Source: JADGNF01 sp964582085
Lineage (GTDB): Archaea > Thermoproteota > Bathyarchaeia > Bathyarchaeales > Bathycorpusculaceae
Direction: 5' to 3'
DNA: 64,000 nt
NCBI GenBank assembly: GCA_964582085.1
Contig: CAZOPV010000010.1
Location: 1-64,000 of the forward strand
The notes under the pieces: generated by a model
What the model saw: the letters and a program-made list of their open reading frames with translations, nothing else
What the model was told of the DNA's origin: nothing
Database searches by the model: none
Translations under genes and position numbers: made by a program
Shown: piece after piece, positions 28,087 through 36,586 of the stretch
Layout: each line of letters starts with the position of its first letter
How positions within the stretch are numbered: the first letter of the stretch is position 1

Positions 28087-28500
28087 ATGGCTTTCAAAGT
28101 GTATACTACGCAACTAAATTTTTCAACACGTGGTGAAATAGAATTCGTAGATTTGACTAGCCAAATTCAAGAGGTTGCTAAGGATTCTGGCATAAGAGAG
28201 GGTATAATTCATGTCTTTGCGCCGCATGCAACAGGAGTTTTAATACTTACAGAAAATGATGAACCACTGCTAAACGATATAAAACGTTTCTTAGAGCAAA
28301 TTCTACCAAGATCTAAAAATTATGGTCATCCTCATAATGCTCATGCACATATTCGGTCTATATTACTTGCTCCAGATAAAACATTACCTGTGATTAATGG
28401 AGCGGTTTTATTGGGAACTTGGCAATCAATATTTTTTGTTGAAACAGACACTTATCCACGAAAAAGAACAATTGTACTTCAGGTCATAGGTCAGACATAA
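28087..28500 (+). CDS. YjbQ/UPF0047 family protein
   Basis: 137 residues, complete. Family marks: IIHVFAPHATGVLILTENDEPLL (His and Asn/Glu cluster), then the HPHNAHAHIRSILLAPD segment and LGTWQSIFFVETD near the C-terminus. Members have been linked to secondary thiamine-phosphate synthase activity, with uncertain physiological role. ATG with GATGAGAG upstream. Isolated gene in a sparse region. Confidence 0.9.
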   Translation: MAFKVYTTQLNFSTRGEIEFVDLTSQIQEVAKDSGIREGIIHVFAPHATGVLILTENDEPLLNDIKRFLEQILPRSKNYGHPHNAHAHIRSILLAPDKTLPVINGAVLLGTWQSIFFVETDTYPRKRTIVLQVIGQT

Positions 28501-28846
28501 CCACAGGTCTCACGCATCCAGATGCTATTATTAGTATTCTAAGCAAAAGGGTCGGGTATAATTTAAGATAGGCTCAGATTTTTGAATTTTGCTGTGGCCA
28601 TCGTGTAGAGGCTAATAGTAGTTTTAGATATGTCAAATTTATTACAAATGTTCCTACAGCAAGACAGCGTAGCCCCACTCTGCTAATTGGCGACCTTTTG
28701 ACATAGTACATATTTTCAGAGTTACGTCAGTCAATTTTTTTGTTTTTTCTTTTTGTAGTTGTTCAAATATATGTGTCATTAGCTGGCTACCAGTAGGCAT
28801 ATTCACACACAAACCCAAAAACTCTCGGACACTTTCATAGTTAGAG
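28501..28846. other. Gene-free stretch upstream of the IS200-like remnant
   Basis: No supported gene. An inverted repeat TATGTCAAA (28629-28637) / TTTGACATA (about 28697-28705) is present and could form a stem around about 60 bases. Confidence 0.35.
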
Positions 28847-28851
28847 ACTGC

Positions 28852-29250
28852 TTATAAAAAAACCTATTAGAATACCTGTGGCGTGGCGGTTTGATGAATG
28901 CATCCGTGAGGTACTATTCGGCTTAGTTGAGGTAGGTTGGTGGAGGTATTTAAGAGGGTTGCTGTCAATCATGGCTATCGCCTCCTAGCTGTTAGAGTTC
29001 ATTATGCAGATCACGTGTGTTATTATTGACGTTTTCAAATGTGTTTTAGCAGCGCTGCTATTTGAAGAGGTTCGAGAGCTAAAAATTTCGTTTTGGGATG
29101 GGCATTTGTGGTATGAGAGGTATACTATGAGACCTGCAGGTGGTGGGGCAGGCTAAAAAAATAGACGAGTACATCAACCATTTGAGTGGGGGCTACTCGC
29201 CCCTTCCGCAAAGACTATACATCAATGAATCCGCGGTTAAGCCGCAACAG
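28852..29250 (+). mobile_element. Decayed IS200/IS605-type element
   Basis: A broken TnpA reading sequence (see the pseudogene) is bounded on the left by a block shared with 47685-47734 and on the right by two GC-rich hairpins, GGGGGC-TACTC-GCCCCT (29188-29204) and GCGG-TTAAG-CCGC (29233-29245). Such end hairpins and the absence of inverted terminal repeats fit IS200/IS605. Exact ends cannot be fixed from the sequence. Confidence 0.5.
28875..29190 (+). pseudogene. tnpA: IS200-type TnpA (Y1 HUH transposase) pseudogene
   Basis: Pieces of one transposase lie in order but in different frames. From 28937: LVEVFKRVAVNHGYRLLAV then HYADHV, matching the pre-HUH strand and the HUH motif with the second His replaced by Cys. 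From 29028: LLFEEVRELKISFWDGHLWY, matching the IS200 ELK..FWGGHLWS segment. From 29140: AKKIDEYINHL, matching the helix with the catalytic Tyr. A weaker N-terminal piece begins at 28875 in yet another frame. Three frame changes and stops show it is dead. Confidence 0.65.
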
Positions 29251-30184
29251 AACATACAGGACATGCCATTGGTTAAGTTGCTAAGGCCGAGTTTATCTTT
29301 ACGAGGTTGAACAACTTAGCAGACACAGTTAAAGATAGTAACTTAAAAGAATATTTACACAACCAAGTAATTAACACAGAAAATTGCAAGCAATAAAACA
29401 CACATGGACGTAAACACCTAATCAGTGCGATGTTACAAGACTAATTCTTCATAAGTACTGTAATTCAAAACATAATCTTAAGTATCTATTTAACTATATT
29501 ACCTCTCTAATGTGCCCAGCAAGGGACCATAATGAATATTGAGCACCGTTCAAGTTGGATGCATATTATAATTTTTAATGGACAAACTTTTTCTGTGCAC
29601 GCTTCTTTTTGCGGTTGTTCAGCTTCTTGTGTAGTAAGCTATCCTATTTTAGGCATTTCGTTTATCGTAGCAACAAAGAGGACGAAATAACGAGTTAATG
29701 TTTTTGAATATCTGTCTATTTAGAAGATCGCAAACAAAATTTTTTGACTAATTAATTTAAATTTTATTTATTCGATAATTTTTCGAAACACATAAATGTC
29801 TTAGATTTCGCATTAGATCTTTTAAGAAATTGTGTATGGGCAATTAGACGTGAAGATTCAACAAAAGTGGTAAAAAAAAGAACAGGCAAACTCTAGATTG
29901 CCCCGTTTTAACCAACATAAATGTTTGGTAAAGACTTCTATAGTTGATAAAAAGCAAATTAGGTGGTTTTATACTCCCCATATATAAGTTTCGAGAAACT
30001 TCGAATAAAGAGTAAAAATAAACCTTCTTTACTGCAAGAATATTTGATTAAAAAGCGGTTACTGTACTCTCCAGTTTTTTGTGTTATTTGCAACGTAGCA
30101 ATCATACAGCGCTACATGTGACTAAGTCAAAAGAAATGCAAGCATATGCCGTATAGTATAGTTTGTGTAAATAAAAAATAACAC
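29251..30184. other. Gene-free AT-rich stretch
   Basis: Over 900 bases without a supported gene. Near 29980-30002 a TATA-like ATATATAAG runs directly into the inverted repeat AAGTTTC-GA-GAAACTT (29987-30002), which could be an operator or small hairpin. Nothing else recognised; probably decayed mobile DNA. Confidence 0.45.
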
Positions 30185-30982
30185 TTATTTAAGTTCATTT
30201 GTGTCAATCTTTTTAGCCATTTCATCTAAAAGCCTTGAGAAGGGATGATCAGGTTTGTCTGCAACAAATATAAATTTGCCTTCAGAGCGCAAGATATCAC
30301 AGAAACAGGGCACTAACCCTAAAAGAGGAACTTTATAGATGTTTTTAATTCGGTCATAAAGCTCCTCTTGGCGTGCTTGTGAGTTGTAGTCAAGCACTTT
30401 ATTGATAACTAGACCTGTTTTCTTTTCAAATAAATTATAAAGTTCGCTTAACATTCTTTTGCTACCATCGACATCGGAGCGGTCACCTGTCGTTGCTACT
30501 ACAATTAAATCTGCAGCAACAATGGCGTTTATAGATGAATATTGTAGGCCTGGACTTGTGTCAAAAACTAAATAGTCAAACCCCTTGTCATTCAGAAGTG
30601 CGTTTCGAAGGTACAACAAACGTCCAAGGGCACGCATTTCCCACTTTCGGTCTTTAGAAGACATATCTCTAATTGCTTCCGTTGCAGGATTTGCAAGACC
30701 TACAAAAAACTGCCCTTTACTTGCAACTCTACCAGTCGCATCGACGAGGACTCTATCTATGTCGCAGATGTTATTCAGATAATCATTAAGCCAGCATTCA
30801 GCGTTTTCTAACTTAAGTATCGCAAAAAGACTAGGTGCACGAAAATCCAAATCAAACAAACAAACTTTTTTGCCTTGCTTAGCAAACATAGCCGCCAAAT
30901 TTACAGAAAGTAATGTTTTTCCAGTTCCGCCCTTATATGAATGAACCGCGATTATTTTGCCCATACTCATCAACCCGCTCAT
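30185..30982 (-). CDS. ParA/MinD-type P-loop ATPase
   Basis: 265 residues. Deviant Walker A YKGGTGKTLLSVNLA (about 17-31), Walker A' DLDFRAPSL, Walker B-like YLVFDTSPGLQYSSINA, and the switch region VVATTGDRSDVDG. ParA/Soj/MinD-type ATPases move DNA or position complexes. Its ATG overlaps the stop of the upstream wHTH gene (ATGA), so the two are coupled like a partition pair. A start at codon 7 (MGKIIAV) is possible. Confidence 0.87.
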   Translation of the reverse strand: MSGLMSMGKIIAVHSYKGGTGKTLLSVNLAAMFAKQGKKVCLFDLDFRAPSLFAILKLENAECWLNDYLNNICDIDRVLVDATGRVASKGQFFVGLANPATEAIRDMSSKDRKWEMRALGRLLYLRNALLNDKGFDYLVFDTSPGLQYSSINAIVAADLIVVATTGDRSDVDGSKRMLSELYNLFEKKTGLVINKVLDYNSQARQEELYDRIKNIYKVPLLGLVPCFCDILRSEGKFIFVADKPDHPFSRLLDEMAKKIDTNELK

Positions 30983-31359
30983 TTTTCCGCAGAGAAATAC
31001 GCTTTACGACCTTTGCGCTCCTTCTTTAAATAACCCATTAATACAAGTTGATTCAAATATGCACTTTCAACAGCACGCGCACGTCCGGTTTGTTGAGCGA
31101 TGTCGTCAGCTGTTGCTCGGCCAATACGACAAACAGTCATAGCCGTCTTACGTAGATGATCCGGCATAGATAACAAAGTCATCACATCCAATGGCGCATC
31201 CTCGCCACCAATAGGTATCGGAATATCACGTTGCTCATGCCGTTGCAGTTCAATGATAACTTCCATTTTTTCATTTAACCTCTCCAAATTCTCTTTAATC
31301 TTCTCTAATACAGACAGTGGTTGACGCCCGAACGTATCTTTAGTCAAATAAAACCCCAC
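30979..31359 (-). CDS. Winged-helix protein coupled to the ParA-like gene
   Basis: 126 residues. A short coiled coil (about 15-45) precedes a winged helix (about 60-126): MTVCRIGRATADDIAQQTGRARAVESAYLNQLVLMGYLKKERKGRKAYF shows the recognition helix and wing (quoted only as landmarks: GRATADDIAQQTG and MGYLKKERKGRKAYF). A natural candidate for the DNA-binding partner of the ParA-like ATPase. No named family. Confidence 0.7.
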   Translation of the reverse strand: MGFYLTKDTFGRQPLSVLEKIKENLERLNEKMEVIIELQRHEQRDIPIPIGGEDAPLDVMTLLSMPDHLRKTAMTVCRIGRATADDIAQQTGRARAVESAYLNQLVLMGYLKKERKGRKAYFSAEK

Positions 31360-31503
31360 ATGTTAGTTTTAAGGCAATACAAAGAAGACATAAAAGTGTT
31401 TATTAAGTCTTGCGAAAATGCGATACTTATTTCTGCTCAGGGTTTTTAGTAAATAGCTAAAAAATATGGGTTGTTCTACGACAATAAAGAGTGAGGAAGT
31501 TTG

Positions 31504-31797
31504 TTAGAACGGTAATAGTGCTTGGTTTCTAGCTTCTTCAACTATAGGCAGCACCTGTTTGAGCTCTCTGAAGTATTTCAGCACTGTTATACCTCTTTGA
31601 GTTACTGCAAATACCACGCGACTTTTTCCAGCGGTTCGTTCTTCTATGAGTCCTTGTTTTATGAGGAAGTCTAGGTACTCTTTGAGTACGCTGCAGTTGA
31701 CGTTGGCTTTGTACATTATGTGGGTAAGCTTCAGCGGGCCACGATGCGCCAGCACCTTAAGAATATCAATATACACCTCCAGCTTAGAGCGTCTCAT
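31504..31797 (-). CDS. Winged-helix transcriptional regulator (ArnR1/HTH_45-like)
   Basis: 97 residues. One archaeal winged helix: YIDILKVLAHRGPLKLTHIM, LKEYLDFLIKQGLIEERT, wing VVFAVTQRGITVLKYF. These small regulators are common in archaea. It may control its neighbours; the target cannot be read from the sequence. Confidence 0.78.
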   Translation of the reverse strand: MRRSKLEVYIDILKVLAHRGPLKLTHIMYKANVNCSVLKEYLDFLIKQGLIEERTAGKSRVVFAVTQRGITVLKYFRELKQVLPIVEEARNQALLPF

Positions 31798-31897
31798 TGT
31801 CCCACGTCGGTTTGAGCTTTTCCTTTTTTTATTTTTGTTTATATATAGCTTTTGTGTATTAGATCTCTATGGTTTTTTCTATTTTTTGAATTTTTAA

Positions 31898-32074
31898 TTA
31901 GATGTTTCTTTGAGCTTTATTTAACACGTTTAACCTATTTTCAAATGCTGTAACCATGTCATCTATCAATATTTTTTGTAAATCTGTCGAAAGTACCTTA
32001 ATTTTATCAGCAAATACAGTTGCCATCTGACTTTCAAGTGCTGTTCGACCATCACATAATGCATTTTGTTTCAA
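31898..32074 (-). CDS. Small helical protein, 58 aa
   Basis: TTG start at 32074 with GGAGG 7 bases upstream, ending TAA at 31898. The 58 residues are well-formed and helical, with alternating Leu/Ile/Val and acidic residues (ALESQMATVFADKIKV, LQKILIDDMVTAFENRL). The strong ribosome site and clean composition make this a likely real gene too short for most callers. No family recognised. Confidence 0.6.
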   Translation of the reverse strand: MKQNALCDGRTALESQMATVFADKIKVLSTDLQKILIDDMVTAFENRLNVLNKAQRNI

Positions 32075-32180
32075 GGACGTTCCTCCATACTTTCTGCGAA
32101 TAATAAGTTTCAGGCTATTTAACTAACTTATGAAAGCCTGATATGGACTCAAAATTCACCTTAAAAAGCAGCAAGTTATT

Positions 32181-32462
32181 TTATTGTGGGGAATTAGCAA
32201 CTATACGCTTGTGCATAGAGATAAGGGTAGCTTTTTGTTTGTGACTCAGTTTTTTAATCACTTTTTCTCGGTGCATGGCTTCTGCCCTTGAAGTGAACTG
32301 TTCAAGGTAAACGATTTCCTTTGGTGGATGCATTTTTGTGTATTTTGCGCCTTGACCGTTTGAGTGCAATTTAATTCGTTCAGCAACATCTTTTGTGTAT
32401 CCAGTGTAAAAGCTGCCGTTGTTACATAGGATGATGTAAACGTAATAGTTCATAACTTGCAA
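32181..32462 (-). CDS. GIY-YIG nuclease (UPF0213-like)
   Basis: 93 residues. YYVYIILCNNGSFYTGYTKD carries the GIY-YIG core (YVYI...YTGYT), then ERIKLHSNGQGAKYT, and EAMHREKVIKKLSHKQK with the conserved Arg/Glu. The single-domain form is common in bacteria and archaea; its role, possibly DNA repair or in mobile elements, is open. Confidence 0.9.
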   Translation of the reverse strand: MQVMNYYVYIILCNNGSFYTGYTKDVAERIKLHSNGQGAKYTKMHPPKEIVYLEQFTSRAEAMHREKVIKKLSHKQKATLISMHKRIVANSPQ

Positions 32463-32478
32463 CCCAACTTTTGTACAC

Positions 32479-33225
32479 TTAGGAGAGGAGATATTTATCT
32501 AATTTCTCGATGTAACCTTGTGGATAATGAGGCTTGGGCTTTTTTATGAGCGGTTCTTCTTTAAATGTAAAAATAACGCCCTTATGCAAGGCACGTCTCA
32601 TGTACGCGGCAGGATCCATAGCTCGAACTATAGTTCTATCTACGTCAATTATGTAAATCTCATGTATGCGCGCATTTTTGATGCCTTCTTCAGTTAGAGG
32701 AGGATTTTGATAGTACCAATCGCACAAATTTTTTATCTCTTCTATGGCCTGTGGCGTTCTTTTCTTTGGAGGCAGGGTAAGTACACGAGGCAAAGGCAAA
32801 ATGTAATGTGGCGGTATACCTATTGCAAATTTACCTGAAAAGCAACTATAACGAACTATTTTGCTAGCTAAACGAGCGTAAGTATAAGTTAAGGGATCCA
32901 TTGCATGCTCAGGCGGAATATAACCGGTCTCGATTTCCACAATTAGATTGCCATAACCTTTTGTGGCGTAGATGTCGCATGTCAAAATGTCGTTCAGCTT
33001 TTGCTCAATTTTTACTGAATACTCTTTAAGTACAAGGTACTTTGCGCAAACAAGCTCCATTACAGAATGATTAATTTTAACAACATTTTCCTTGTGGAGT
33101 TGAAGAAGGGTATTGCATAGAATATTAAGTTTGTGAACTGCATCGCTACTCATATCGGTTGTTAACCGTGCCAGCAAAACGTTTAGATCATGCTCAAATT
33201 TTGCTCTGTCTCTATTGGTGCTCAT
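32479..33225 (-). CDS. Hypothetical protein, possible nuclease-like fold
   Basis: 248 residues, no signal peptide or membrane segment. The stretch LTCDIYATKGYGNLIVEIETGYIP has Asp then Glu-x-Glu separated as in restriction-like nuclease cores, but Lys is missing in the usual place. The C-terminal part YYQNPPLTEEGI and IYIIDVDRTIVRAMDP is conserved-looking. Not recognised as a named family. TATA-like TATTTATTTAAG lies upstream on the same strand. Confidence 0.6.
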   Translation of the reverse strand: MSTNRDRAKFEHDLNVLLARLTTDMSSDAVHKLNILCNTLLQLHKENVVKINHSVMELVCAKYLVLKEYSVKIEQKLNDILTCDIYATKGYGNLIVEIETGYIPPEHAMDPLTYTYARLASKIVRYSCFSGKFAIGIPPHYILPLPRVLTLPPKKRTPQAIEEIKNLCDWYYQNPPLTEEGIKNARIHEIYIIDVDRTIVRAMDPAAYMRRALHKGVIFTFKEEPLIKKPKPHYPQGYIEKLDKYLLS

Positions 33226-33487
33226 CGAGAGACCTTTACCTAAAATGTAGCCAAACTTAAATAAATACTAAAGAAGGTGCACTGTGATAAATTCTTTTTC
33301 AGTTAAACAGAATATAAATCTAAAACCCAAAATCTAACATGAACAGCTCAGAGTTTTAGGTTAAAGCTTATTTATATAGGCTCCATAGTTTTGTCGATTT
33401 TTCCGTAATACCATACTTAATTTTAGATAGTTCTGTCAAAATCAGCTTTTTTTAAGTCAAGAATGACGTTTTATCTGTTCAGACAAC

Positions 33488-33495
33488 TTTATATT
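33488..33495 (+). promoter_or_regulatory. TATA box of the upstream-of-dnaG RNA
   Basis: TTTATATT, 24-31 bases before the first base of the terminal stem at 33519, the normal archaeal TATA spacing. Confidence 0.5.
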
Positions 33496-33514
33496 CTATT
33501 TTAATCATAAATTA

Positions 33515-33690
33515 GTCTGCTCAAACTGAGAAGCAAGCTGGAATGAGTCAACAAGGGACAGTGGTCCATTGACCTACTGGTCAATTCAGTCTCGGGAGAT
33601 AGTATCAAACGGGGCAGAAAGATGACGGTAAGTCAACAATTGGCTGAAAGTTGTTGGCGACATTCAGGCTTAGACTCAGTTTGAGCAATA
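33515..33690 (+). ncRNA. Unassigned structured RNA, about 175 nt
   Basis: The ends form a perfect 12-bp helix, GCTCAAACTGAG (33519-33530) with CTCAGTTTGAGC (33675-33686). It continues inward imperfectly, CTGGAATG with CATTCAG. Inside are the hairpins ATTGACC-TACT-GGTCAAT and GTCAACAA...TTGTTGGCGAC. A TATA box lies upstream and a T6 run follows. No open reading frame of note. It lacks the conserved elements of SRP RNA and RNase P RNA, so it is either a lineage-specific RNA or a family I cannot name. Confidence 0.6.
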
Positions 33691-33700
33691 GCAATTTTTT
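33691..33700 (+). terminator. T-run terminator of the structured RNA
   Basis: GCAATTTTTT directly after the terminal stem; archaeal RNA polymerase stops at such T-runs. Confidence 0.45.
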
Positions 33701-33896
33701 GAATTCAAAGTGTTTGCCAAACATTTAGTTCTATTTTTGTATAACTCTGTTTATATACCACAAGTATTATTAAACACGCCAACGCTAAATTACAATAGGT
33801 AATAGTAACCGATTAAATAATAATCACATGCTGCAGTAAAACTTGCATTGTGTGATCGAACCTAACTAAAATATTTAAAACATCACGAGGAGGATA

Positions 33897-35048
33897 ACGC
33901 TTACGGGTCAATCTCAAACATTTACTATAAAGTATGTTATACATGCGAGATTTGAAATAGAAGGCGTCGTGGAGAAACCTGATGTAATAGGTGCAGTTTT
34001 TGGCCAAACCGAAGGATTGTTTGGACCTGAACTTGACCTCAGAGAACTCCAAAAAACAGGCCGTATCGGCAGAATTGAAATTGAACTGCATAGCAAAAAT
34101 GACCGGACCACTGGCACAATTACCATACCTACCAGTTTGGATCGCGTATCCACTGCGTTAATAGCTGCAAGTGTCGAAAGTATTAACCGTGTGGGACCCT
34201 GTAGCGCTAAAGTGGTTTTGGATAAAATCGAAGACATTCGGGAGGCAAGGCGCAAAATAATCATCGACAGAGCTAAAGAAATTTTGCATAAATGGAATGT
34301 TGAATCTATGCCTTCTGTTGATGAGGTCTATAAAGAAATCAGCGATACAATGAAAGTGGGTAAAGTAGAAAAGTATGGTCCTGATGAGCTTCCTGCTGGG
34401 CCCGCTCTTGAAGACAGCAAAGAGATCATAATTGTTGAAGGACGAGCAGACATCATTAATCTTATGCGTTGTGGGATTCTTAATACGGTCGCTCTTGAAG
34501 GTGCTAAAATTCCAGAATCTATAAAAAGGTTAACTAAGGAAAAAGAGGCAACTGCTCTTCTTGATGGCGATCGAGGTGGCGATTTGATTCTGAAAGAGCT
34601 TCTACAGGTAACTAACATAAAGTATGTTGGGCGTGCCCCTCGAGGTAAAGAAATTGAGGAATGTAACTGTAAAGAGATTGTTGAGGCATTAGAGAAACGC
34701 GTTGCGGTTGCTGAACTGTTCAAACCTAAAAAAGCTGAAAAACAAAAAATAGAGTTACCAGCGTTAATAACGGAAACAGCTAAATCCCTTCAGGGCTCAC
34801 TTGAGGCAGTTTTGCTGAACGAGACTGTTGAGCAGGTAGAGAGAATGCCTGTCAGCCAGCTAGCTGAGAGGCTTCAACAACTCAATGGGGTGGACACAGT
34901 TATATTTGATGGTATAATTACTCAAAGAATTGTGGACATAGCCAGCGAAAAAAACATAAAACGTATAATTGCATCTCGCATCTCTGAAGCAGTAAAACCA
35001 GCATTGAATGTGGAACTTTTAACTTTTGCAGATTTACTGCGAAATTAA
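33897..35048 (+). CDS. dnaG: Archaeal DnaG-type primase (exosome-associated)
   Basis: About 384 residues with a TOPRIM domain (IIIVEGRADIINLM, then ALLDGDRGGDLI with the acidic cluster). In archaea it acts mainly with the RNA exosome. The conserved archaeal N-terminus, IKYVIHARFEIEGVVEKPDV, is in frame upstream of the first ordinary start (GTG 33969), yet there is no ATG, GTG or TTG between the in-frame stop at 33876 and that GTG. GAGGAGG at 33887-33893 points to initiation at ACG 33897, CTT 33900 or ACG 33903. The start is therefore given at 33897 as the longest case. Confidence 0.85.
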   Translation, partial: TLTGQSQTFTIKYVIHARFEIEGVVEKPDVIGAVFGQTEGLFGPELDLRELQKTGRIGRIEIELHSKNDRTTGTITIPTSLDRVSTALIAASVESINRVGPCSAKVVLDKIEDIREARRKIIIDRAKEILHKWNVESMPSVDEVYKEISDTMKVGKVEKYGPDELPAGPALEDSKEIIIVEGRADIINLMRCGILNTVALEGAKIPESIKRLTKEKEATALLDGDRGGDLILKELLQVTNIKYVGRAPRGKEIEECNCKEIVEALEKRVAVAELFKPKKAEKQKIELPALITETAKSLQGSLEAVLLNETVEQVERMPVSQLAERLQQLNGVDTVIFDGIITQRIVDIASEKNIKRIIASRISEAVKPALNVELLTFADLLRN

Positions 35049-35127
35049 AAAAAGGCTGTTGACGCCACATTTGGTATCTTTAAAGGTTTAGTTGTTTTTT
35101 CTATTTTTTCTTGTTCACTTAACTGAT

Positions 35128-36537
35128 TTAAGTATCGGAAGAGTTACCTATTCTTTGTTGTCTGTTTAACTCTGTCCACTTCTGATGTATCGCCGCAACC
35201 GCAGGTTTAACGTTTTTCTCCTCAACAACAATCATTATCTGACTGGTGTGAGGGGCAAAAACTCCTCTTTTGATATTAATACCGTGGATAGCGCTAATTG
35301 CTAATGAGGCTACGCCTGGAGAATCTTTCATTTTATCACCTATCAATGTAACGACGCCTAAGCCAAATTCAATAGTCAAGTTTTTGTCGAACCCTTTCAG
35401 TTTTTCCTCATTCTTTTTTAAGAAGTCAGAGTCCATGAACAAGAAATCTCGAATGCGCTCTCCCGTTTCCAAAGTTTCTGCGCCCAAATCAATAAAGTCA
35501 TTCCGTTTTTCCCAGATTCTCAAGGAATCTTCTAGAGATCGACTTTTTTCATCATGCATTGAGAGTATGGCGCAACCTGTTTTGCCTGTTAAGCATTTGA
35601 CTACCTTTTGATCCGCAGTTTTTGCTTGTATTACAGAACATCTGGAAGGTTCATCAATGGGTATCACATGCAGTCTCTGCCCAAATTGCCTAGATAGAGC
35701 AATAGCAGAACCCTGAACAATTTTCATTCCCATCATCGACGCTTTATGTGCCTCGTTATAGGTTAAAACTTTCACATGCTCTGTTTTTTGTCCTTTAACC
35801 ACTTTTGGGTCTGCACTCTGGATAGGCACATCTTTGTACAGCAAAGTTTCTACATTATACCTATCTTTGAGTAAGCATGAAACAAAAACTGCCGTCAAAT
35901 CTGAGCCGCCTCTGCCTAAAATGGTTTCTAACCCATCAGTAGTTACACCCATGAACCCCGCCATCGAAATTACTTTGCCTTTTTCTAGAGGACCTAAAAA
36001 ACAATGCACACGTTGTTTGCTTAACTCGTAATTGGGGGTGGCGTCTTCAAAATTGTCATCGGTAACAACAGGCCATTGCCGCATTTGGAGATAACATGAG
36101 TCCAAGCCATAGCTTTTCATCACATAATCCATCAAAATAGATGTTGAAAATTCACCACCAAGTGCCAGCACTTTAGCTTTTATGTGCCCGCTGAACCTTT
36201 TATTAACTGATTTTAAGGTGTCTTCAGTTATTTTTTTGCAATCAGCCAACGCGGTAGTCGCCTGCTCAGTATAGGGTGCCTTAACATAGGTTTGTGCTAT
36301 GTGCCTGTAAATGCTAAAAATAGACTCTGCAGAAACCTCACACTTTGCCTGCGCACAAGATTCACCAATTTTGATAAGTGTATCTGTACAGCCTGTGGGT
36401 GCTGAAAAAACAATTATAGGACCATTTGTATGTGCAGTGTTTAGATGTTTTATTTGTCTGAGGATCTTTGGGATACCTTTACCCTCGGCGTCCAGTAGGC
36501 TGCCACCAAATTTTGCAACAGCAATCTTCTTTTTCAC
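35128..36537 (-). CDS. lysC: Aspartate kinase
   Basis: Phosphorylates aspartate, first step to lysine, threonine and methionine. 469 residues from a GTG with GAGGT upstream. Amino-acid-kinase motifs: KFGGSLLDAEG at the N-terminus, ALGGEFSTSILM, MAGFMGVTTDG, GRGGSDLTAVFVSCLL (substrate loop), LYKDVPIQSADP. Two ACT domains follow (about 300-460), including FGLGVVTLIGDKMKDSPGVA and IHGINIKRGVF, for feedback control. The gene directly downstream on the plus strand is dnaG, convergent. Confidence 0.94.
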   Translation of the reverse strand: MKKKIAVAKFGGSLLDAEGKGIPKILRQIKHLNTAHTNGPIIVFSAPTGCTDTLIKIGESCAQAKCEVSAESIFSIYRHIAQTYVKAPYTEQATTALADCKKITEDTLKSVNKRFSGHIKAKVLALGGEFSTSILMDYVMKSYGLDSCYLQMRQWPVVTDDNFEDATPNYELSKQRVHCFLGPLEKGKVISMAGFMGVTTDGLETILGRGGSDLTAVFVSCLLKDRYNVETLLYKDVPIQSADPKVVKGQKTEHVKVLTYNEAHKASMMGMKIVQGSAIALSRQFGQRLHVIPIDEPSRCSVIQAKTADQKVVKCLTGKTGCAILSMHDEKSRSLEDSLRIWEKRNDFIDLGAETLETGERIRDFLFMDSDFLKKNEEKLKGFDKNLTIEFGLGVVTLIGDKMKDSPGVASLAISAIHGINIKRGVFAPHTSQIMIVVEEKNVKPAVAAIHQKWTELNRQQRIGNSSDT

Positions 36538-36586
36538 AGTTATTACCTCTTAAATCGTACGTGAGCTAATTTCATAACTCTAAAAC

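Noticed and set aside
28501..30184. CRISPR array or rRNA-like RNA in the 1.7-kb gene-poor stretch
   Set aside because: No regularly spaced repeats and no conserved RNA core; only an IS remnant and scattered hairpins.
33515..33690. RNase P RNA or SRP RNA
   Set aside because: The GGAAAGTCC-type and ACAGAA...GGCTTA pair of RNase P is absent in the right order, and there is no SRP helix-8 motif; the RNA is also too short for an archaeal SRP RNA.
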